Below, piece by piece: positions 46,131 through 52,264 of a DNA stretch of 64,000 bases. A program made the translations under genes and the position numbers. The notes beneath the pieces are model-generated. The model ran no database searches. It was not told where the DNA came from and was given only the letters and a program-made list of their open reading frames with translations. Source of the stretch: Ahrensia marina (GTDB taxonomy: Bacteria > Pseudomonadota > Alphaproteobacteria > Rhizobiales > Rhizobiaceae); contig NZ_JXMU01000010.1 in the NCBI RefSeq assembly GCF_001293565.1, positions 62,001 through 126,000 on the forward strand. Reading direction: 5' to 3'. Numbering within the stretch: position 1 is the stretch's first letter; every line of letters begins with the position of its first letter.

Positions 46131-46475
46131 ATGACCGCCCACGAGCCATCAAAACAAGTTCAAATAACCGATGCCGCGTTCGCGCGCGTTGCCAAGGTGC
46201 TTAAAGATGAAACCGAAAACAATGCGCTACGCGTTTCTGTTGAGGGCGGCGGCTGTTCGGGGTTCTCATACAAGTTTGACCTGACTTCAGAGCGCAATGA
46301 CGATGATATTGCCTATGAAAAAGACGGCACAACCATCCTCATCGATGAGCTGTCGCTGGTCTATATGGGCGGGTCAGTCATTGATTTTGTTGATGATCTT
46401 GTCGGACAAAGTTTCCAGATAAAGAACCCGAATGCTGTCGCCTCCTGCGGTTGCGGAACGAGCTTTAGTGTCTGA
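46131..46475 (+). CDS. erpA: Iron-sulfur cluster insertion protein (ErpA/IscA family)
   Basis: A 114-residue A-type carrier: QITDAAFARVAKVLKDE, then RVSVEGGGCSGFSYKFDL and the C-terminal CGCGTSFSV. The three cysteines (GGGCSG, CGC) bind the cluster. It delivers Fe-S clusters to apo-enzymes. GGAG precedes ATG 46131; ATG 46119 with its own AGGA is an alternative. Its TGA overlaps the xthA ATG by one base. Confidence 0.93.
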   Translation: MTAHEPSKQVQITDAAFARVAKVLKDETENNALRVSVEGGGCSGFSYKFDLTSERNDDDIAYEKDGTTILIDELSLVYMGGSVIDFVDDLVGQSFQIKNPNAVASCGCGTSFSV

Positions 46476-47263
46476 TGAAAATCGCGACATGGAATATCAA
46501 CGGCGTTAAAGCACGGCTGCAAACAGCCAAAGACTGGCTTGAGCAGTCAAAGCCCGACATTGCCTGCCTTCAGGAAATCAAATCGGTAGACGAAAACTTC
46601 CCGCGCGAAGAATTCGAATCGCTTGGATATAATCTCGTGACCCACGGCCAAAAAGGCTTCAATGGCGTCGCGATCCTGTCACGCCTTCCATTCGATGAAG
46701 TCAATCGCGGCCTGCCCGGCGATGACGCTGACGAACAGGCACGCTTTATAGAATGTGTCGTTTCAACAAAGCATGGCGCGTTGAGGGTTGTTTCACTTTA
46801 TTTGCCAAACGGTAATCCTGTTTCCGCTGACTCGGTTAAATTTCCGTACAAACTTGGCTGGATGGAGCGCCTGGAAGCATGGGCACAAGAACGCTTGGAA
46901 CTGGAAGAACCGCTTATTCTGGCCGGTGATTATAATGTCATACCTATGCCTGTTGACTGCCATGATCCAAAGGTTTGGGAGGGCGATGCACTCTTTAGGC
47001 CCGAAAGCCGCTCTGCATTTCGCCGTTTGGCCAATTTAGGCTTTACGGATGCGCTGCGCGCAGTGACCGACGCTTCTGAAACCTATACTTTCTGGGATTA
47101 TCAGGCCGGCGCCTGGCAAAAAAACAATGGGATACGTATCGACCACTTAATGTTGTCGCCGGAAGCGGCAAACAAGCTGGTCAGTGTGGATGTCGAAAAA
47201 TATGTCCGCGCTTGGGAAAAACCTTCCGATCACGTGCCAGTCGCGGCCGAACTCAATTTCTAA
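46475..47263 (+). CDS. xthA: Exodeoxyribonuclease III
   Basis: A 262-residue exonuclease/endonuclease/phosphatase-fold enzyme: MKIATWNINGVKARL, CLQEIKS (metal Glu), GDYNVIP and IRIDHLMLSPEA with SDHVPV (catalytic Asp-His). It cuts at abasic sites and removes 3' blocks. Coupled to erpA by TGATG overlap, and its stop overlaps the next short reading frame (TAATG). Confidence 0.95.
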   Translation: MKIATWNINGVKARLQTAKDWLEQSKPDIACLQEIKSVDENFPREEFESLGYNLVTHGQKGFNGVAILSRLPFDEVNRGLPGDDADEQARFIECVVSTKHGALRVVSLYLPNGNPVSADSVKFPYKLGWMERLEAWAQERLELEEPLILAGDYNVIPMPVDCHDPKVWEGDALFRPESRSAFRRLANLGFTDALRAVTDASETYTFWDYQAGAWQKNNGIRIDHLMLSPEAANKLVSVDVEKYVRAWEKPSDHVPVAAELNF

Positions 47264-47313
47264 TGAACGGCTGGCGCAAGCAGGACCGCCTTGCCAGCGT
47301 TATTCGGTTGTGA
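47263..47313 (+). CDS. Possible 16-codon coupling peptide between xthA and the membrane-protein gene
   Basis: ATG at 47263 shares a base with the xthA stop (TAATG) and opens MNGWRKQDRLASVIRL, ending at TGA 47311-47313. That stop overlaps the GTG at 47310 (GTGA) that begins the following membrane protein. It could be a coupling leader, or the first exon-like part of one protein broken by a frameshift. Confidence 0.3.
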   Translation: MNGWRKQDRLASVIRL

Positions 47314-47618
47314 TTTTTCTGGCCGGACTTCTCGACGGCTATAGACCGCAGCTTATCGAGCAATATTTGTTGCTCTACACCATTATTATGTCCGTTCTGG
47401 TCATTTACTGGCTCTATCTGGATGCTGCCAGCTTTCCTCAAAAGCGCCCGAGAGGCTTTGCAATCATTGCCTCGCTCTTCTTTTTTCCTATCGGTATCTG
47501 GCTTCATTTAATGCAAACACGCAGCCCTTCGCGTGGTACACTTCTCACGGTCATTGTCATTGCAGTCTATCTATCCGCCTATATCGGCGGGTATTTTACC
47601 GGCGAGGCACTGGCTTGA
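47310..47618 (+). CDS. Small membrane protein, function unknown
   Basis: About 102 residues from GTG 47310, or 76 from ATG 47388. It shows three hydrophobic stretches: YLLLYTIIMSVLVIYWLYLD, FAIIASLFFFPIGIWLHL and LLTVIVIAVYLSAYIGGYF. A loop FPQKRPRGF separates the first two. No family motif is recognised. It follows xthA directly and may be co-translated with it; the N terminus is uncertain. Confidence 0.6.
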   Translation: MIFLAGLLDGYRPQLIEQYLLLYTIIMSVLVIYWLYLDAASFPQKRPRGFAIIASLFFFPIGIWLHLMQTRSPSRGTLLTVIVIAVYLSAYIGGYFTGEALA

Positions 47619-47697
47619 TGTAAAACATTGTCAAAGTTGAAACTTATACAGCCTATCACCACTTCAATAGGAAGGGTTACTTCTTGAGGATAAAGAT

Positions 47698-48687
47698 ATG
47701 AGCGAACTGACACTGTTTTTAATGCCTGCCGGCCTGATATTCTTGGTTCTGCTCATCTGGAGCATTATCGTTATCACGCCCGGTAAGCGTGCCAGCATTA
47801 TTGAGCGCTTCGGCCGCCCCCTTGCACGCGCCAAAATGTCCGGCCTGACTTTCAAACTGCCTTGGCCGATTGATATAATCGTATCTCAGGTCAATTTGCA
47901 GCTTCAGGAAATTTCGGCGGATGTGTCCGTCAAAACGTCCGACAACGCCTTTATGTTGCTTCCCGTCAAAGCGCAGTACCGCGCCAGTTCGGAGCCTGAA
48001 GGCGCCGTGCGCGCCTATTATGAATTGGAAGACCCTGAACAGCAGATCACAAGCTACGTCCTTAACAATGTCCGCCAGTCAGCGTCCGGCATGACAATGA
48101 TTGACCTTTATCAAAACCGCGATGCTATCGAAGCGCAGGTGCAGGAAGCTTTGCAGGAGCGTTTCATCCGATACGGCTACTCCATTGAAAATGTATTGAT
48201 TGACGAACCCCAGCCAAGTGTTGAGGTGCGCGATGCTTTTAACCGTGTGATTGCGTCCGAGCGGGAAAAAGAGGCCGCGCAAAACATTGCCGATGCAAAG
48301 CGCATTGAGCTTGTCGGTGTTGCCCAAGCTGAAAGCGAATCCAAAAAGCTACAGGGTGAAGGCATAGCCAATATGCGAAAAGCAATCGCTGTCGGCATGG
48401 AAGCGGCGATGAAAACCCTCACAGATTCCGGCCTTAATGAGCAGGAAGCCCTGCATTTGCTGATGGATACCAACCGTCTTGATACGATCAGCACGGCAGC
48501 CGCACATGGCAATCTGGTTCTGGCCGATATGCAGGACAGCACCCATTTTATGAACACGATCGGCGCACTCAAAGCGGCGGAGCAAAATGATCGCAACAGG
48601 AAAAACGCTTCAAATACAGAGCGTTCACCGCGGCAAAATCGCTCGATACCGGCACTCAATCCGTTTGCCCGCAAGGACGAAGAATAA
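47698..48687 (+). CDS. SPFH/Band 7 domain protein (stomatin/prohibitin-like)
   Basis: A 329-residue protein: an N-terminal membrane helix (LFLMPAGLIFLVLLIWSIIV), the SPFH domain from ITPGKRASIIERFGRPL to about residue 190, a coiled coil rich in Glu/Ala (ASEREKEAAQNIADAKRIE), and a polar tail. Such proteins form ring or raft scaffolds at the inner membrane. GAGGATAAAGAT precedes the ATG. No NfeD or protease partner is adjacent. Confidence 0.88.
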   Translation: MSELTLFLMPAGLIFLVLLIWSIIVITPGKRASIIERFGRPLARAKMSGLTFKLPWPIDIIVSQVNLQLQEISADVSVKTSDNAFMLLPVKAQYRASSEPEGAVRAYYELEDPEQQITSYVLNNVRQSASGMTMIDLYQNRDAIEAQVQEALQERFIRYGYSIENVLIDEPQPSVEVRDAFNRVIASEREKEAAQNIADAKRIELVGVAQAESESKKLQGEGIANMRKAIAVGMEAAMKTLTDSGLNEQEALHLLMDTNRLDTISTAAAHGNLVLADMQDSTHFMNTIGALKAAEQNDRNRKNASNTERSPRQNRSIPALNPFARKDEE

Positions 48688-48773
48688 AGGTCTATATCAA
48701 CCACTATTTGGTATTGCTTGCGCGATTTGGTTTTCTATGAGACCCTTCCACTATAAGGTGGGAGGGTATTTCA

Positions 48774-49052
48774 ATGAAATACAGACTATCATCGACAAAA
48801 GCGCTGCTCATCGCAGCTGGTTTTACCGCTCTTTTTCCAGTCACATCATATGCAGGAAAAGAGTGCACCTGCCGGTTCAAAGAAATGTCCGTGCCGGAAG
48901 GAATAACGGTTTGCTTAAATCTGCCGACAGGCAATGTTCTTGCGACATGCAGCCGGGTTTTAAACAACACATCGTGGAAATTTTTAGAACAAGAATGTCC
49001 TTTGGGCTCTCTTGAAAAGCCGTCTACTTCGGCACCTGCCCGTCTTAGTTAG
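48774..49052 (+). CDS. Small cysteine-containing exported protein, function unknown
   Basis: A 92-residue protein with a signal peptide (ALLIAAGFTALFPVTSYA, cut before GKECTC). The short mature part has five cysteines (ECTC, TVCLN, ATCSR, QECPL), suggesting disulfides in the periplasm. GGGAGGG lies eight bases upstream. Its last eight bases overlap the stop region of the convergent membrane gene. No family recognised. Confidence 0.65.
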   Translation: MKYRLSSTKALLIAAGFTALFPVTSYAGKECTCRFKEMSVPEGITVCLNLPTGNVLATCSRVLNNTSWKFLEQECPLGSLEKPSTSAPARLS

Positions 49053-49518
49053 AAGTTTCGCCCTGTTGTGGCTCAATTTCAGTTGCTTTTGCATCATTCC
49101 GCTCGGCTTCTAAAGCCGCGTAATAGCTTGCCGTATGGCGCCGGAACCAGCGAACAATTGAAAATATGCCATAAGCACCAATCGTATAGATAATCGTAGC
49201 CCCTACGCCCAGACTATCCTTGATCAGCCAATAGGCAGCAGCCAGCATTGCGGTGATAAAAACACTTGATACGAGCATGGCGACTGCAAATAACCGCTCT
49301 TCCGGTTTGGCGACAAGCTTCCAGATCAAGTCTACAAAGAAGAATATAATGCCCGCCCACAAATAGGCGGCGAAAAACATAACAGGCACAATAAAGATAA
49401 TGAATCCGGCATCGCCGATGGGATAGAAAACGCTAACAACAAGCGTGAATATCGCAGCCACGACAGCCTGTAGCACTTTTAATTTGGTGCCCGTACTCAT
49501 CGTCGACATTGGCTTCAT
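49045..49518 (-). CDS. Four-helix membrane protein, function unknown
   Basis: About 157 residues from ATG 49518 (49509 and 49500 are also possible). Four membrane segments: LQAVVAAIFTLVVSVFYPIG, FIIFIVPVMFFAAYLWAGII, AVAMLVSSVFITAMLAAAYW and GATIIYTIGAYGIFSIV, followed by a charged C-terminal tail (ALEAERNDAKATEIEP). It is 28 bases downstream of exoR on the same strand and probably co-transcribed. No named family recognised. Confidence 0.68.
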   Translation of the reverse strand: MKPMSTMSTGTKLKVLQAVVAAIFTLVVSVFYPIGDAGFIIFIVPVMFFAAYLWAGIIFFFVDLIWKLVAKPEERLFAVAMLVSSVFITAMLAAAYWLIKDSLGVGATIIYTIGAYGIFSIVRWFRRHTASYYAALEAERNDAKATEIEPQQGETSN

Positions 49519-49546
49519 TGTTGAGAATAATCCAAATTCACCACGT

Positions 49547-50389
49547 TTAATTACGTGCCAAACTCTCTCCGTAAGAAATGCCGGTGCGTCGGTCCGCTTC
49601 AGACGAAACAGCAAAAGCTTCTTCCTGCATGGCGCGTATCCAGCCCCTATCGGCTTCTTCTGCATTATGCAGAGCAGTCGTCATTAATCCTAGGCCTTCA
49701 ACGGTCTTGCCTGCATCAAACATCATTTTCCCAAGCATCGCTTGCGAACCTGCATGACCTTTGCTTGCGGAAAGATTGAACCAGCGACCGGCTTGACGGT
49801 GATCGACAGCGCCGCCTTCTCCGCTCAAAAACATTTTTCCAAGTTCGAACTGCGCATCGGCATCTTTAAAATTGGCTGCCGCCTGCCAGTAAATATCACG
49901 CGCTGCCGCAGGGTCCGCCTTAACAGGCGATCCTGCAATACCGCGCTGAACATATCCGCCGATTGATACTAAAGCATCCGCCACAAAGGAGGAATCACGG
50001 CTGCCCTGCTCGGCACCTTCTTTCACAATACCGCGCAATATCTGAAAGGCTTCAAAATCGTTTTCTTCAACACCGTCACCGGCTGCATACATTTTGGCGA
50101 GCTTCCAGCGTGCTCCAATGTGACCGTCTTTGGCTGCGTCACTATAGGCTTTGAAAGCTTCATCCTTGCGACCGCTTTTATAGGCAGAAAAACCAAATCT
50201 GAATGTCGTCCAGGCTTTTCGCTCACCGCTCGGCTCTGCGCTTTCCTGCGGATCAAATGCATGGGCCGGTGCGCTGAAAAAAAGGCTCGCACACACGCAC
50301 ACCAACATGGCAGGTCGACCGGCCAGCTTGGCATAATGGCTCAAATGCCTGATTACGTTCAGGTTATCTTCCAGATATCCACTTAACAC
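49547..50389 (-). CDS. exoR: ExoR-type periplasmic Sel1-repeat regulator of ExoS/ChvI
   Basis: A 280-residue protein. After a signal peptide ending PAHAFDPQ it reads FRFGFSAYKSGRKDEAFKAY, ARWKLAKMYAAGDGVEENDF, RGIAGSPVKADPAAARDIYW, then FELGKMFLSGEGGAVD and EAFAVSSEADRR. This block order is that of rhizobial ExoR, a Sel1-repeat protein that holds the ExoS sensor kinase inactive and is degraded in acid or host conditions. The start is GTG, supported by AGAGGA six bases upstream, which leaves about 25 residues before the hydrophobic signal core. exoS and chvI are not in the window. Confidence 0.88.
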   Translation of the reverse strand: MLSGYLEDNLNVIRHLSHYAKLAGRPAMLVCVCASLFFSAPAHAFDPQESAEPSGERKAWTTFRFGFSAYKSGRKDEAFKAYSDAAKDGHIGARWKLAKMYAAGDGVEENDFEAFQILRGIVKEGAEQGSRDSSFVADALVSIGGYVQRGIAGSPVKADPAAARDIYWQAAANFKDADAQFELGKMFLSGEGGAVDHRQAGRWFNLSASKGHAGSQAMLGKMMFDAGKTVEGLGLMTTALHNAEEADRGWIRAMQEEAFAVSSEADRRTGISYGESLARN

Positions 50390-50512
50390 TTCAATTCCTC
50401 TGCTCCGCCTTCATACAGGTGGGCAATATTACTCACAGTGTGCACGCGCACATTTATTATCTGATTAATGACATTAAATTGCGGTTTTCGCATGGCTTCG
50501 TAATTGCTTAAT

Positions 50513-50596
50513 CTTTGTGGCGGGATCGCGGCAAAACGTCCTCACGTAATCTTACACCAAGAATTCTAACGAAACTGTTGCTGAATCGCCACAAAG
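50513..50596 (-). repeat. 10-bp inverted repeat in the exoR upstream region
   Basis: CTTTGTGGCG (50513-50522) and CGCCACAAAG (50587-50596) are perfect reverse complements 64 bases apart. On the minus strand they would close an 84-base RNA ahead of exoR. No open reading frame is inside. It could be an upstream leader, a small RNA or chance; no terminator follows directly. Confidence 0.35.
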
Positions 50597-50628
50597 TGAA
50601 TTGAGCAGAATTAATCTCCAATTTCACA

Positions 50629-50657
50629 TAAAAAACCCGCCACTTGGGCGGGTTTTT
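50629..50657 (-). terminator. Rho-independent terminator of the FadL-type gene
   Basis: On the minus strand AAAAACCCGCC (50657-50647) pairs with GGCGGGUUUUU (50641-50631) around a 5-base loop, followed by U. It lies 18 bases after the stop of the outer membrane protein gene. The A/T flanks are symmetric, so it would also stop plus-strand transcripts. Confidence 0.88.
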
Positions 50658-50674
50658 CTAACTATTTGAGTAAC

Positions 50675-51916
50675 TTAGAATTTCACTTTAAAGGAAGCTG
50701 ACACAGCAGAAACTACATCGCTACCGAAATCATAAGCAACATCTGTACCGAATGTACCGTTATCGGTTGTCACAGTACCGGATGATCCAGAGGTGAGAAC
50801 ACCAATCGCGCCACCCAAACGGAACTCGGCATTTTCAGTTGGCTTATAAGAACCGCCGAAACCGAATGTCCATGTGTCTGTCTGTGTTCCAACACCTGTG
50901 CCGGTGCCACGGTCCCAAGTAATAGACCCTGCAAGTGAAACCTTCTCTGTTAGCTGATGACCGACACCGGCTGATACAGTCCATCCGTCCTGATAAAGAA
51001 GATCAAGTGATGTTACGCGTGTGCCGCCATTGTAAGTACAGTTCGCGTTAAGCGCACGTGTAGCTTCCGGACAGAACGATACGTTTTGCAACTGGCTCCA
51101 ATCAACCCATTTGACAGAACCGAACACAAGCCAACCTGGCGCAACACCGGATTGAACTTTAAGTTCGACAGCTTCCGGCATCGCGGTAGAGCCGAAGACA
51201 GGAATAATGGCACCATTGACCTCAGAAAGATCAAGTACGCCAGTCACATCATCAAGTTTGACTTCAGAATAGTACATCAAGCTCGCGCGCAGAGCGATTT
51301 CTGGCACCTCATAGGCAAGACCAGCACGCCAGCCATAACCGCTGTCGCTAAGCTCTAGGCGGCCAACACCGTTACCTAAGGCTAAAAGCGGTGGAGCAAC
51401 CAAACGTTCCTTGAAGCCACTCATTTCAAGATAAGAAACGCCGCCGATAATACGCAGCTTGCCCGGGCCGGCATTAAACGAATACGAACAGGTTCCGGCA
51501 AAGCCGTCGCTATCAATTTTAGTTTCGATGTTTGAGTTTGCACCCATCCAGTCGGCGCCCGGCTTTGTGTGCGCACCATAAGGCTGCGAATAATCTGCCA
51601 TACAGTTGAAATCTTCTGTAAAGCCAACTTTCAAGCCAACGCGTGGGACAAAATAAGATTCAGTCTCATCGGCAGTTGTTGTGCCGCCGCCGAAGCCGTC
51701 TGAACCGATACCGTCAGATGCATCGGTGTCGCGAACATTTTTAAGCTCACGCTGTGGCATAACATAGGCGCCGGTTGCATCAAAAGCTGCGCGTGAGTCA
51801 TCAAAAAGCAGATCGATGTTGTAGCCACCGCGCTCAAGGCCACCCGCATTGGCTGCAGTCGCAAGAATTGTTGCGCCAGCAAAGCCGAAAATAATCTTTT
51901 TAATTGAGCTAGACAT
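50675..51916 (-). CDS. OmpP1/FadL-family outer membrane protein
   Basis: A 413-residue protein with a signal peptide (IIFGFAGATILATAANAGGLE) and a mature beta-barrel: N-terminal plug RGGYNIDLLFDDSRAAFDAT, alternating strands such as YGWRAGLAYEVPEIALRASL and APGWLVFGSVKWVDWSQLQ, and a C-terminal strand ending SASFKVKF. FadL-type proteins take hydrophobic compounds such as long-chain fatty acids across the outer membrane. A strong GGGGAGGA site precedes the ATG. It is a single-gene unit with a 3' terminator. Confidence 0.88.
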   Translation of the reverse strand: MSSSIKKIIFGFAGATILATAANAGGLERGGYNIDLLFDDSRAAFDATGAYVMPQRELKNVRDTDASDGIGSDGFGGGTTTADETESYFVPRVGLKVGFTEDFNCMADYSQPYGAHTKPGADWMGANSNIETKIDSDGFAGTCSYSFNAGPGKLRIIGGVSYLEMSGFKERLVAPPLLALGNGVGRLELSDSGYGWRAGLAYEVPEIALRASLMYYSEVKLDDVTGVLDLSEVNGAIIPVFGSTAMPEAVELKVQSGVAPGWLVFGSVKWVDWSQLQNVSFCPEATRALNANCTYNGGTRVTSLDLLYQDGWTVSAGVGHQLTEKVSLAGSITWDRGTGTGVGTQTDTWTFGFGGSYKPTENAEFRLGGAIGVLTSGSSGTVTTDNGTFGTDVAYDFGSDVVSAVSASFKVKF

Positions 51917-52264
51917 GTGTCCTCCCCTAGAAACGAACCTTCCCTATTTCACTCAAAGAAAGTTACCAGTTCAAGAAGATTTTCCAGAACGGCTTATTTC
52001 CGCTGATGGACGTTACGTAAAGTGGGCAAATTTTGCTTGCGTAAGCTTTAATCACAAAGCCTGAATTGTCACAAAATGGTGATTGAAGCGTGTAAAACCG
52101 TCGCAGTCTGATCAAAAACATCTAAAAATGCCTCTTTTCAGCAATTGTGGCGCATTTATGTTGCAATAGTGTCACAAATGGACATGTTTTACAGCGCTCA
52201 CAAAAAATAGGGCCGTTAACGTAAGCGTCAACGGCCCTTGGTTAGACAAATTCGGCATTCCGAA
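51917..52264. other. 348-base intergenic region between the FadL-type gene and valS
   Basis: No convincing gene. It holds the ribosome site and promoter region of the FadL-type gene, an AATCAC/GTGATT inverted pair near 52052-52086, and the valS terminator at 52202-52237. I saw no open frame with a good start and no tRNA-like structure. Confidence 0.6.
52202..52237 (-). terminator. Rho-independent terminator of valS
   Basis: On the minus strand GGGCCGUUGACG (52237-52226) pairs with CGUUAACGGCCC (52221-52210), one G-U pair, 4-base loop, followed by UAUUUUUUG. It lies 27 bases past the valS stop. Confidence 0.88.
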
